DNA from: an uncultured bacterium
GTDB taxonomy: Bacteria; Bacteroidota; Bacteroidia; Bacteroidales; Bacteroidaceae
Length of the DNA: 44,593 bases
Assembly (NCBI GenBank): GCA_946546825.1
Contig: CAMNOK010000008.1
Coordinates: 1 to 44,593 of the forward strand
Direction: 5' to 3'
Part shown: piece by piece, positions 1-7,233 of the stretch
Position numbering within the stretch: position 1 is the first letter of the stretch
Layout of the letters: each line of letters begins with the position of its first letter
Made by a program: the position numbers and the translations under genes
Notes under the pieces: generated by a model
Seen by the model: the letters and a program-made list of their open reading frames with translations, nothing else
Databases searched by the model: none
Told to the model about the DNA's origin: nothing

Positions 1-45
1 GCTCTGAAGAGCTACCTCGACTTTGTGATAGAACGTGAAAACTGA
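1..45 (+). CDS. C-terminal end of an upstream gene (partial)
   Basis: Frame 1 reads ALKSYLDFVIEREN and then TGA. This amphipathic, protein-like ending runs off the left edge of the window. Only 14 codons are visible, so the product cannot be named, and a chance open frame is possible. If real, the gene is convergent with the deoC operon and the two are separated by the tandem-repeat arrays. Confidence 0.35.
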   Translation, partial: ALKSYLDFVIEREN

Positions 46-119
46 TAGAACAAAACCCTTTTTTCAACACGGAAAGCTTGGGTTTGTCATCTCAAGAGAC
101 TGCACTCATCTACCAAAAT

Positions 120-220
120 AATTTATTTTACTTTGCAATATAATTTATTTTACTTTGCAATATAATTTATTTTACTTTGTAATATAATTTATTTTACTTT
201 GCAATATAATTTATTTTACC
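120..220. repeat. AT-rich 22-bp tandem repeat array, about 4.6 copies
   Basis: The unit AATTTATTTTACTTTGCAATAT repeats head to tail at 120, 142, 164 and 186, with a partial fifth copy from 208. The only change among the full copies is one C-to-T. The near-identity implies recent expansion. The array lies between the convergent ends of the upstream gene and deoC, and no gene is visible in it. Confidence 0.95.
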
Positions 221-243
221 TGACCAAAGGCTTCTCCTTTGAG

Positions 244-441
244 GATAAAGGGACAGCTTTTTGCAGATAAAGGATTTGCTTTCTGTAGATAAAGGATTTG
301 CTTTCTATAGATAAAGGGACAGCTTTCTGCAGATAAAGGGATAGCTTTCTGCAGATAAAGGGATAGCTTTCTGCAGATAAAGGATTTGCTTTCTGTAGAT
401 AAAGGGACAGCTTTCTGTAGAAAAAGGATTTGCTTTCTGCA
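244..441. repeat. Second 22-bp tandem repeat array, nine copies
   Basis: Nine contiguous 22-bp units follow GATAAAGGGACAGCTTTCTGCA or the variant GATAAAGGATTTGCTTTCTGTA. They start at 244, 266, 288, 310, 332, 354, 376, 398 and 420. The two variants are interspersed, as expected from unequal exchange or gene conversion. Units contain an AAAG-N6-CTTT dyad, and several junctions form CTGCAG. Because 22 is not a multiple of 3 and the unit has few stops, minus-strand frames stay open and give the spurious ORFs 211-495 and 216-449. Confidence 0.95.
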
Positions 442-520
442 GCTATCAAGCACGCGTTGAAGAAAAAGAACCACCTGCTTGACCTGACTTTTCACGATTG
501 AAACTTGATAGAAGGAAACT

Positions 521-569
521 CATCCGGAAACCTTTTCCGATAACTTGGAAAAGACTTCCGGATGTTTTT
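521..569. terminator. Nested hairpin terminator at the 3' end of deoC
   Basis: CATCCGGAA (521-529) pairs with TTCCGGATG (556-564), and inside it CTTTTCC (532-538) pairs with GGAAAAG (547-553). A T-run follows at 565-569 on the plus side, just before the deoC stop codon. The stem could work for both converging transcripts, but the U-tract favours plus-strand termination. Confidence 0.75.
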
Positions 570-571
570 GT

Positions 572-1465
572 TTAGAAGAACTTCAGTTCCTGACCTTCAA
601 TCTCGCTCAACAAGAGGTTGGCAAGACGGCTGGTACCCATGCGGAACCACTTGTTGGTGAGCCACTTTTCACCCAGCACTTCCTTGACGATGGTGTAGTA
701 GATGACGGCATCCATCACGGTGTTAATGCCACCAGCGGGCTTGAAACCAATCTGAATGCCCGTTTCATCGTAGTATTCCTTGATGGCCTGACACATCACA
801 TAGGCGGCTTCGGGAGTGGCGCTGACCTTCTCCTTACCCGTGGAAGTCTTGATGTAGTCGCCACCTGCATACATCGACAGGATGGAGGCTTTCTTGATGT
901 CACTGCAGTTGCGCAGATCGCCGGTCTCTAAGATCACCTTCATGGCGGCATCGCCGCAGGCTGCCTTCAGTTCTGTGATATCTTCACAAACGCCTTCAAA
1001 ATCGCCACTGAGAAACTTACCAACCGGCATGACGATGTCAATCTCTGTGGCACCGTCTTTTACGGCCAAGGCTGTCTCGGCAACCTTCACCTCAATCAGG
1101 GCCTGAGAAGAAGGGAACGAGCCGCTCACACAAGCCACTTCAACTCCTTCTACTTCCAAGGTCTCGCTAACGGTCTTGGCAAAGCAGGGATAGACGCAGA
1201 TGGTGGCAACGTGGGGTAGGGCGGGGTAGGCGGCGGCAAAGTCGTTCACTCGCTCGGTGAATGCCATCACGCTCTCATCGCTGTCGGTGGTCTTCAAGGT
1301 GGTCAGTTCTATGCTTCCGAAGAGAAACCGCTTCACTTCGGGAGTATCGTTTTGGGGAACTTTCTCGGCAATGATTTTCTTCACAGCCTCGCGCACTTGC
1401 GCATCATCAAGCTCTGTGTTGTACTTCTGCAGGGCTTGCTCAATCTTGCTGAATTGTTTTTCCAT
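572..1465 (-). CDS. deoC: Deoxyribose-phosphate aldolase
   Basis: Cytoplasmic class I aldolase that splits 2-deoxyribose-5-phosphate into glyceraldehyde-3-phosphate and acetaldehyde in deoxynucleoside catabolism. The 297-aa protein shows the DeoC landmarks: TICVYP near residue 88, EIDIVMPVG with the conserved Asp at 143, MKVILETG near 175, the Schiff-base lysine K206 in YIKTSTG, and GFKPAGG with K242. The length fits the longer Bacteroidetes form; the E. coli enzyme is about 259 aa. It is the last gene of the mnmG-apt-uvrC-dtd-mazG-deoC operon, 38 nt after the mazG-like gene. A nested hairpin follows its stop. The start is the only ATG near the conserved N-terminus, and no clear Shine-Dalgarno site precedes it. 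Confidence 0.95.
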   Translation of the reverse strand: MEKQFSKIEQALQKYNTELDDAQVREAVKKIIAEKVPQNDTPEVKRFLFGSIELTTLKTTDSDESVMAFTERVNDFAAAYPALPHVATICVYPCFAKTVSETLEVEGVEVACVSGSFPSSQALIEVKVAETALAVKDGATEIDIVMPVGKFLSGDFEGVCEDITELKAACGDAAMKVILETGDLRNCSDIKKASILSMYAGGDYIKTSTGKEKVSATPEAAYVMCQAIKEYYDETGIQIGFKPAGGINTVMDAVIYYTIVKEVLGEKWLTNKWFRMGTSRLANLLLSEIEGQELKFF

Positions 1466-1503
1466 GTTTTTTTGATTTATTTGATGGGTTATAACTCTTT
1501 GGT

Positions 1504-1896
1504 TTACTTGGATTTTTCTGTTGATTTCGATGATTCAGAAGAGGCAGATGCCGGTTGGAGTTTTTTGTTTTCCTGATGCCGACAGGCGTCACGTCGGGTC
1601 TTTTTCTCTATGCTGCGACGCAGTTGTTCGGTGAGATCCACTCCGGTTTGATTGGCCAGGCAGAGCAGTACCCAGAACACGTCGGCCATCTCCTCACCTA
1701 ATGCCTGCTGACCATTGTCTTCACGGCGCGGGTCTGTGGGTTTCCAAGACTGTTCACCATAGCGGCGGCTGATGACACGTGCCAGCTCTCCCACTTCTTC
1801 TGTCAAAACAGCCATGTTGGTCAGTTCGTTGAAATAGCGTACGCCATACGACTGAATCCATTGGTCAACAGCCTGCTGGGCTTCTTTGATGGTCAT
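1504..1896 (-). CDS. MazG-like nucleotide pyrophosphohydrolase
   Basis: A small 130-aa all-alpha NTP pyrophosphohydrolase. The metal-binding EExxE...ExxD signature is visible as EEVGE (residues 33-37) and EEMAD (68-72). Members hydrolyse nucleoside triphosphates to monophosphates and PPi, often as nucleotide-pool clean-up; the substrate here is not known. The C-terminal 25 residues are a Ser/Lys-rich tail outside the fold. It lies 19 nt downstream of dtd and 38 nt upstream of deoC in one operon. It is much shorter than E. coli MazG and has one MazG domain. Confidence 0.88.
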   Translation of the reverse strand: MTIKEAQQAVDQWIQSYGVRYFNELTNMAVLTEEVGELARVISRRYGEQSWKPTDPRREDNGQQALGEEMADVFWVLLCLANQTGVDLTEQLRRSIEKKTRRDACRHQENKKLQPASASSESSKSTEKSK

Positions 1897-1915
1897 GGTT
1901 TCTTTCTTTTTTACT

Positions 1916-2368
1916 TTATTCTTTATTCTTGGTGTCCATGCAAATGGTGACAGGACCGTCGTTGAGGAGCTCTACTTTCATGTCAGCCCCGAATTCTCCT
2001 GTGGCAACGGGTCTGCCCAACGTCTTGCTTAAAAGGTCACAGAAGGCTTCGTAGAGCGGTATGGATATCTCGTGGCGGGCTGCCCGCAACCAGCTGGGCC
2101 GATTTCCTTTCTTGTAGCTTGCGAAAAGCGTAAACTGGCTAACCACCAGTGCTTGGCCTTCCGTATCCATGATGCTGCGGTTCATCACGCCGTCGGCATC
2201 GTCAAAGACACGGAGGTTGGCTACCTTCCGCACCAACCACTCTGCGTCGGCTACGGTGTCGGTTTCTTCTATTCCGAGAAGTATCAGAAAGCCTGCTCCT
2301 ATGGAAGACTTTTCTCGTCCGTTGATGGTTACGCTGGCATGGGTGACTCGTTGTATGACTGCTCTCAT
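1916..2368 (-). CDS. dtd: D-aminoacyl-tRNA deacylase
   Basis: Cytoplasmic editing enzyme that removes D-amino acids (and glycine) from mischarged tRNAs. At 150 aa it has the standard DTD length and carries both active-site motifs: SQFTLFA (residues 77-83) and the Gly-cisPro region NDGPVT (136-141). The N-terminus MRAVIQRVTHASV is typical of the family, which fixes the start. It sits 18 nt downstream of uvrC and 19 nt upstream of the mazG-like gene, so it is almost surely cotranscribed with both. Confidence 0.96.
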   Translation of the reverse strand: MRAVIQRVTHASVTINGREKSSIGAGFLILLGIEETDTVADAEWLVRKVANLRVFDDADGVMNRSIMDTEGQALVVSQFTLFASYKKGNRPSWLRAARHEISIPLYEAFCDLLSKTLGRPVATGEFGADMKVELLNDGPVTICMDTKNKE

Positions 2369-2386
2369 GTTGCAAATATAAGCATT

Positions 2387-4237
2387 TTATTTGGTTTCTT
2401 CTGCTTTCGCATGGAAAAAGTCATAGACAACCTTGGCCCTTGAAGCTCCAATAACAAGTGTAAGTTCTTGAATATCAGATGTTTGCACTCTTTTGACGCT
2501 CTTAAAGTGACGGATAAGCACGTCGCGTGTCTTGGGTCCAATGCCTTTCACGTCGTCCAGGGCACTGTGGAGCGCATGTTTAGACCGCTTGTCACGGTGG
2601 AAGGTGATGGCGTATCGGTGAACTTCGTCCTGTATGCGGGTGAGGGCATGGAAGAGTTCGCTTTTCACATCCAGTCCGATGGTCTGCGCAGGGTTTCCAA
2701 AGAGCAGCTCGTTGGTGCGGTGACGGTCGTCTTTAGCCAGTCCTGCAATGGGTATCTGAAGCTTTAGTTCTCCTTCTACAACGGCACGCACAACATTCAT
2801 CTGCCCGAGTCCGCCATCGGTGATGATCAGGTCGGGAAGGTCTTCTGGTGTCTCTTCCATCATTCTGCTGTATCGCCGACGGACAACTTCCTGCATGGAG
2901 GCATAGTCGTCCTGTCCCTCTACGGTCTTGATGATGTATTTCCGGTAGTCTTTTTTCGAAGGTTTCATAGCCTTGAACACCACACATCCTGCCACTGCGT
3001 CGGTACCAGAAATGTTGGAGTTGTCGAAACATTCAATACGGTAGGGCATCTTCTCTAATTGAAGCTTCTGCTGAAGCTCTTTCATCAAGCGTGTCTGCTT
3101 TTGCTCGGGATTGAGTTTCTCTGCTTGCTTGAGGCGGTCAAACTTGTATTGTTTTCCATTCATTTGCGACAGTTCCAAGAGGTGTTTCTTGTCGCCTCTC
3201 TGGGGAATAAAAAACGCTGCGTCGGGCAGTTTCCAGTCCATGTCAAAGGGTACGATAATCTCTTTGGCATGGCTTTGGAAACGCTCCCGTATCTCCGGTA
3301 TGGCTGCTAAGAGCAGTTCCTGGTCGCTCTCGTCAAGTTTGCGCTTATATTCAAAGGTAAAGCTTTGGTTGATGGTGCCGTTGGTGACGTGGATGTAGTT
3401 AACAAACGCATTCTTGCGTGCGTCATCATCCACGATGGTAAAGACGTCCACATCGGTGATGGTCTGGCTGACCACCTCACTCTTCGCACAGAAATTATCC
3501 AGTGCCAGGATGCGGTTTTTCAACACTTCGGCCTCTTCAAAACGAAGGTCTTCTGCTGCCTTTTGCATCTCCTCGTAGAGCTGTTTCTGCACCTCACGCG
3601 TGTGACCTTTCAGAATCTCTTTTGCCTGCGCTATCTTGCTTTGGTAATCTTCGTATTGCTGGCGCCCGATGCAGGGGCCTTCACAGTTGTGAATATGGTA
3701 TTCCAGACACGCCTTAAACTTACCTTGCAGAATGCCTTCGCGTGTTAAAGACAGATGGCAGGTGCGGGGCTTATATATCTTTTTGATCAACTCCAGTATG
3801 GCATACATGCTGCCAACGTGTGAGTAGGGACCAAAATAGGTGCCAAACCGTCTGTTGATGGTTCGTGTCTTGAAGATACGCGGAAAGAATTCGTTGGTTA
3901 CGCAGATGCTGGGGTAGGTCTTACCGTCCTTTAATAATACGTTGTATCGGGGATTGTATTTCTTAATCAGACTGTTCTCCAGCAGCAAGGCATCCTCCTC
4001 GGTGTTGACAACGGTGTAGGAGATATCTTGAATCTTGCTGACAAGCACCTTGGTCTTGAACCTATCTACCTCCTTGTGGAAATACGAAGAAACCCTGCTC
4101 TTGAGACTTTTGGCTTTACCTACATAGATGATGACATGGTCAGCATCGTAGAACTGGTAGCTTCCGGGCTTCTCGGGCATGCTCAACACAATGTTTTTCA
4201 ATCGTGTCAAACGCTCTTCGTTTTCTTTCTTTGTCAT
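2387..4237 (-). CDS. uvrC: Excinuclease ABC subunit C
   Basis: The nuclease of nucleotide excision repair; it cuts on both sides of a UvrAB-marked lesion. The 616-aa protein has the expected order: a GIY-YIG domain at the N-terminus (PGSYQFYD then IIYVGKAKSLKSRV, residues about 24-50), a Cys cluster (CHLS...CLEYHIHNCEGPC) near 165-190, a UVR motif near 205-240, the RNase H-like 5'-nuclease core (ECFDNSNISG, LIITDGGLGQM) and C-terminal helix-hairpin-helix repeats (DDVKGIGPKTRDVLI). Length is normal. It is the third gene of the mnmG operon. The apt-uvrC gap of 82 nt holds one parS-like palindrome. Confidence 0.97.
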   Translation of the reverse strand: MTKKENEERLTRLKNIVLSMPEKPGSYQFYDADHVIIYVGKAKSLKSRVSSYFHKEVDRFKTKVLVSKIQDISYTVVNTEEDALLLENSLIKKYNPRYNVLLKDGKTYPSICVTNEFFPRIFKTRTINRRFGTYFGPYSHVGSMYAILELIKKIYKPRTCHLSLTREGILQGKFKACLEYHIHNCEGPCIGRQQYEDYQSKIAQAKEILKGHTREVQKQLYEEMQKAAEDLRFEEAEVLKNRILALDNFCAKSEVVSQTITDVDVFTIVDDDARKNAFVNYIHVTNGTINQSFTFEYKRKLDESDQELLLAAIPEIRERFQSHAKEIIVPFDMDWKLPDAAFFIPQRGDKKHLLELSQMNGKQYKFDRLKQAEKLNPEQKQTRLMKELQQKLQLEKMPYRIECFDNSNISGTDAVAGCVVFKAMKPSKKDYRKYIIKTVEGQDDYASMQEVVRRRYSRMMEETPEDLPDLIITDGGLGQMNVVRAVVEGELKLQIPIAGLAKDDRHRTNELLFGNPAQTIGLDVKSELFHALTRIQDEVHRYAITFHRDKRSKHALHSALDDVKGIGPKTRDVLIRHFKSVKRVQTSDIQELTLVIGASRAKVVYDFFHAKAEETK

Positions 4238-4288
4238 CGTCCTGCCACTTGTAAATAAAGGGGTTGCCAGTATAATCTAACAAGATAA

Positions 4289-4304
4289 TGTTTCATGTGA
4301 AACA
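4289..4304. promoter_or_regulatory. parS-like palindrome 1 (TGTTTCATGTGAAACA)
   Basis: The site differs by one base from the canonical ParB-binding parS TGTTTCACGTGAAACA. It lies 15 nt downstream of the apt stop, in the apt-uvrC gap. It is the exact reverse complement of the site at 4905-4920. The 7-bp arms with a 2-nt centre are too tight for a good RNA hairpin, so a protein-binding site is more likely. Another dimeric regulator's operator is the main alternative. Confidence 0.6.
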
Positions 4305-4319
4305 GTAGTGTTTTACTGC

Positions 4320-4847
4320 TTAAACCGTCATCAAGGTAGTAAGCTCTATTCCTTCAAAGAGGTCGCGGCCATGCAGTCCTTCGTCTGTAATTTCAATGAT
4401 GAAATTCATATAGACCTTCTTGGGGTGGAAGTGGTTCACGAGTTTCCATGTTGCCTTGGCCGTTCCGCCTGTAGCCAGTAGGTCGTCATGAATCAAGACC
4501 ACGTCATCGGGAGTAATGGAGTCAATGTGCATTTCTACAGTGTCAACTCCATATTCCTTAGAAAACTGTTCTTTGATAACAGTTGCGGGAAGCTTTCCTG
4601 GTTTTCTGGCCAAAACGACGCCGCATCCTAAGCGACCAGCCAAGGCTGAAGCCATGATAAAACCGCGACTTTCTATCCCGACAATTTTTGTAATGCCCTT
4701 GTCTTTGTAGAGTTCATAGAGCTCGTCGAGCATGATTTTCATGCACTCGGCACTCTTGTAGAGCGTCGTCACATCTCTGAAATTGATTCCTTTCTTAGGA
4801 AAATCTGGAATACACCGAAGGTTTTCAATAAGTACTTTGTTGTTCAT
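4320..4847 (-). CDS. apt: Adenine phosphoribosyltransferase
   Basis: Purine salvage enzyme that makes AMP from adenine and PRPP in the cytoplasm. The 175-aa protein has the type I phosphoribosyltransferase fold. The PRPP-binding loop is VVLIHDDLLATGGTA (residues 116-130), and the family segments IPDFPKKGINFRDVT and GIESRGFIM are present. Length matches bacterial Apt. It lies between mnmG (76-nt gap) and uvrC (82-nt gap), and each gap contains one parS-like 16-mer, so the gene is bracketed by an inverted pair of sites. Confidence 0.96.
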   Translation of the reverse strand: MNNKVLIENLRCIPDFPKKGINFRDVTTLYKSAECMKIMLDELYELYKDKGITKIVGIESRGFIMASALAGRLGCGVVLARKPGKLPATVIKEQFSKEYGVDTVEMHIDSITPDDVVLIHDDLLATGGTAKATWKLVNHFHPKKVYMNFIIEITDEGLHGRDLFEGIELTTLMTV

Positions 4848-4904
4848 GTTTTATATTTTTAGTTATGATAAAACGGTTGTTATGTCATTTATAAAACGAT
4901 TATA

Positions 4905-4920
4905 TGTTTCACATGAAACA
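4905..4920. promoter_or_regulatory. parS-like palindrome 2 (TGTTTCACATGAAACA)
   Basis: One mismatch from canonical parS TGTTTCACGTGAAACA. It starts 3 nt beyond the mnmG stop codon, in the mnmG-apt gap, and is the exact reverse complement of the site at 4289-4304. ParB clusters usually lie near the replication origin, and mnmG (gidA) is an origin-proximal gene in many bacteria, which suits a centromere role. The function is inferred. Confidence 0.6.
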
Positions 4921-4923
4921 TGA

Positions 4924-6816
4924 TTATCTTCCCATCAGAACCAGCAAGACGTTGATGTCAGAGGGGCTGACGCCTGGAATACGGCTGGCTTGAGCCAATG
5001 TCTCCGGGTCGATGTTTTGGAGTTTTTGTCTTCCTTCTGTAGAGATTTCGTGGAGTTCTGCGTAGTTGAAGTGTCCTTTGATTCGGATATTCTCCAAACG
5101 GTGCATCTTTTCTGCCACTATTTTTTCGCGCTCTATATACCCTTGGTATTTGATTTTAATTTCGGTGGCCTCGGCAATTTCCTCTTTTCTGTTGGCAGGT
5201 TGGTTTAGCTTTTCGTGCAGAGAGGGTATGATGTCTGCCAGTTGGCTCATGGAGAGTTGTGGTCTTGCGATGAGGTCGGCAATCTTACATCCGAATTGGA
5301 GTGGGGTGGTACCTAAGTTTTCTAAGGCGCTATTGATTTCCTTCGGTTTTACTGGAGTTTCTTTACAGAATTCCAAGAGCGTTTCGATGGCTTGTTTTTT
5401 CTCCATCCACCAGTTGTATCGGTCTTGTTTGGCCAGTCCTAACTGGTAGGCCTTCTCCGTGAGTCGGCTGTCGGCATCATCTTGTCTCAGCAAGATACGG
5501 TATTCGGCTCTGGAGGTAAACATTCGGTAAGGTTCGTCAACACCTTTTGTTGTCAGGTCATCTATCAGTACGCCTATATAGGCTTCGTCGCGTCCGAGCG
5601 TGAATGTCTTGTCTTTCTCAGCGCTTGAACTGTTTTGCCCAGCCAACAATGCTGCATTGACACCAGCCAGAAGACCTTGTCCAGCTGCTTCTTCGTAGCC
5701 TGTTGTGCCGTTAACCTGTCCTGCAAAGAAGAGGCCTTTCAGCAGTTTTGATTCCAGGGTATGTTTGAGCTGGGTGGGGTCGAAGAAGTCGTATTCAATG
5801 GCGTAGCCTGGTCTGTATATTTTGACGTCGCGCAGGGCAGGAATCTTTCTCAGGGCTGCCAATTGCACATTCATGGGCATGCTTGACGAGAATCCGTTGA
5901 GATACATCTCGTTGGTATCTTCGCCTTCCGGCTCAATGAACAAAGGATGCTGGTTGCGGTCGGGGAATGTGACCAGTTTGGTCTCGATGGAAGGACAATA
6001 GCGTGGTCCGATGCTCTGTATCTGCCCGTTATACAAGGGAGAGTCTGCCAGTCCGGAGCGCAATACTTCGTGCACCTGTTCGTTGGTGTAACAGGTCCAG
6101 CAGGGCAGTTGGCGAAGTTGTCGGTGAGGTCCGAAGTAGGAGAACTGGTGGAAGTCGTTTTCTCCGGGTTGCACCTCCGTGTCTTCAAAATGGATGCTTC
6201 GTTTGTCGATGCGTACGGGTGTTCCGGTCTTCATTCGTGCAGTGCGTATGCCGTGACGGGTGATGCTTTCCGTGAAATGAGGAACGGCAGGTTCTGCACA
6301 GCGTCCACCGGGAATCATCTTACGGCCTATGTGGAGCAGTCCGTTGAGGAATGTGCCTGCGGTGATGACGGTGCTCTTGGCCCGAAGTTCCACCCCCCAG
6401 ACCGTGCGCACGCCGACCGCTTCGCCGTTTTCCACCAGTAGCTCGTCAGCCTGGTCTTGCCAGATGTCGAGGTTGTCGATACCGTCAAGCACTTCGCGCC
6501 ACTTCCAAATAAACTTTCCACGATCGCATTGGGCACGCGGGCTCCACACGGCAGGACCTTTGCCCTGGTTGAGCATGCGGAACTGGATGGCAGTGGCATC
6601 GGTCACCAACCCCATATAGCCGCCGAGGGCATCGATTTCTCTCACGATCTGTCCCTTGGCAATGCCTCCCACTGCGGGGTTGCACGACATCTGAGCAATC
6701 TTGTTCATGTCCATGGTAACCAGACAGGTCTTGGCACCCATGTTGGCTGCTGCTGCCGCTGCCTCGCAGCCGGCATGTCCACCCCCGATCACTATTACAT
6801 CGTATTGAAGAATCAT
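4924..6816 (-). CDS. mnmG: tRNA uridine-5-carboxymethylaminomethyl(34) synthesis enzyme MnmG (GidA)
   Basis: FAD enzyme that, with MnmE, builds the cmnm5 group on wobble uridine 34 of tRNAs. The ORF track starts at 6867, but the conserved N-terminus MILQYDVIVIGGGHAGCEAA begins at 6816. That gives 630 aa, matching the E. coli length of 629. A promoter-like TAACTTTG sits at 6835-6842, so the longer start would lie upstream of transcription. Visible motifs are the dinucleotide fold GGGHAGCEAA, MSCNPAVGGIAKG, TGTFLNGLLHIG, GRCAEPA, and the C-terminal helical region ending SRIPGVSPSDINVLLVLMGR. It is the first gene of the minus-strand operon. Confidence 0.96.
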   Translation of the reverse strand: MILQYDVIVIGGGHAGCEAAAAAANMGAKTCLVTMDMNKIAQMSCNPAVGGIAKGQIVREIDALGGYMGLVTDATAIQFRMLNQGKGPAVWSPRAQCDRGKFIWKWREVLDGIDNLDIWQDQADELLVENGEAVGVRTVWGVELRAKSTVITAGTFLNGLLHIGRKMIPGGRCAEPAVPHFTESITRHGIRTARMKTGTPVRIDKRSIHFEDTEVQPGENDFHQFSYFGPHRQLRQLPCWTCYTNEQVHEVLRSGLADSPLYNGQIQSIGPRYCPSIETKLVTFPDRNQHPLFIEPEGEDTNEMYLNGFSSSMPMNVQLAALRKIPALRDVKIYRPGYAIEYDFFDPTQLKHTLESKLLKGLFFAGQVNGTTGYEEAAGQGLLAGVNAALLAGQNSSSAEKDKTFTLGRDEAYIGVLIDDLTTKGVDEPYRMFTSRAEYRILLRQDDADSRLTEKAYQLGLAKQDRYNWWMEKKQAIETLLEFCKETPVKPKEINSALENLGTTPLQFGCKIADLIARPQLSMSQLADIIPSLHEKLNQPANRKEEIAEATEIKIKYQGYIEREKIVAEKMHRLENIRIKGHFNYAELHEISTEGRQKLQNIDPETLAQASRIPGVSPSDINVLLVLMGR

Positions 6817-6834
6817 GTCATCGTATTTTGCATG

Positions 6835-6842
6835 CAAAGTTA
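6835..6842 (-). promoter_or_regulatory. Bacteroidetes-type -7 box before mnmG
   Basis: On the minus strand TAACTTTG matches TAnnTTTG and lies 18 nt before the chosen mnmG ATG. No clear -33 TTTG is seen at the right distance, so this is only a half-supported promoter. Confidence 0.5.
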
Positions 6843-6886
6843 CAATTAAAAGCCGAGAGGAGACCACTTTATTTCAACTTTTTTCC

Positions 6887-6894
6887 TACCTTTG
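6887..6894 (+). promoter_or_regulatory. Plus-strand -7 box before the decayed ORF
   Basis: TACCTTTG matches TAnnTTTG and lies 15 nt before the ATG of the possible fossil gene at 6910. No good -33 box is seen. It would be divergent from the mnmG promoter. Confidence 0.4.
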
Positions 6895-6909
6895 CACGAA
6901 AATGCACTT

Positions 6910-7028
6910 ATGGAGAAAAACGAGGAACGGCGCATAGCCTGAGATTTTGTAGAGCACATTCGTGAAAACAACACACGCTGCTTGCCGCTATGGATGAGCA
7001 AGCGTTGAAGAAACCTGTGGCAAACTAA
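6910..7028 (+). pseudogene. Possible decayed small gene between mnmG and frdC
   Basis: From the ATG at 6910 the frame reads MEKNEERRIA, a TGA, then DFVEHIRENNT. A one-base slip joins this to LLAAMDEQALKKPVAN and a TAA at 7026-7028. Both pieces look protein-like (charged, helical), which suggests one small gene broken by a nonsense change and a frameshift. A -7 box lies just upstream. The family is not recognised. The rest of the mnmG-frdC gap holds only the frd promoter and leader. Confidence 0.35.
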
Positions 7029-7093
7029 GACAAAAGAGAACCACGAGGAAATAAAAATTTTTGGTATAAATTGCACATTTTTATATAAAAGAC

Positions 7094-7124
7094 TTTGAAG
7101 AATCATTAAAAAATGGTATTTTTG
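7094..7124 (+). promoter_or_regulatory. Promoter of the frd operon
   Basis: TTTG (7094-7097), 19 nt, then TATTTTTG (7117-7124) fits the Bacteroidetes sigma-ABfr promoter TTTG-N19-TAnnTTTG. Transcription would start near 7131, giving a leader of about 100 nt before the frdC ATG at 7234. Confidence 0.8.
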
Positions 7125-7233
7125 CAGACAAAACGAGGTCTTCAGTACCTAAAACGAAGTATTGAAAGGCCCTCTTCAACATGAGAAATCAAAACAATTC
7201 AAATCATTAATAATTTCAAAATCAACAATTTTT

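Noticed and set aside
244-441. CRISPR-like direct repeats
   Set aside because: Units are contiguous with no unique spacers, and no cas genes are present.
211-495. Two minus-strand ORFs (94 and 77 aa) with repeated LQKA/PLSAES/RKQILY words
   Set aside because: They are translations of the 22-bp tandem array. Because 22 is not divisible by 3 and the unit has few stops, several frames stay open with no sign of selection.
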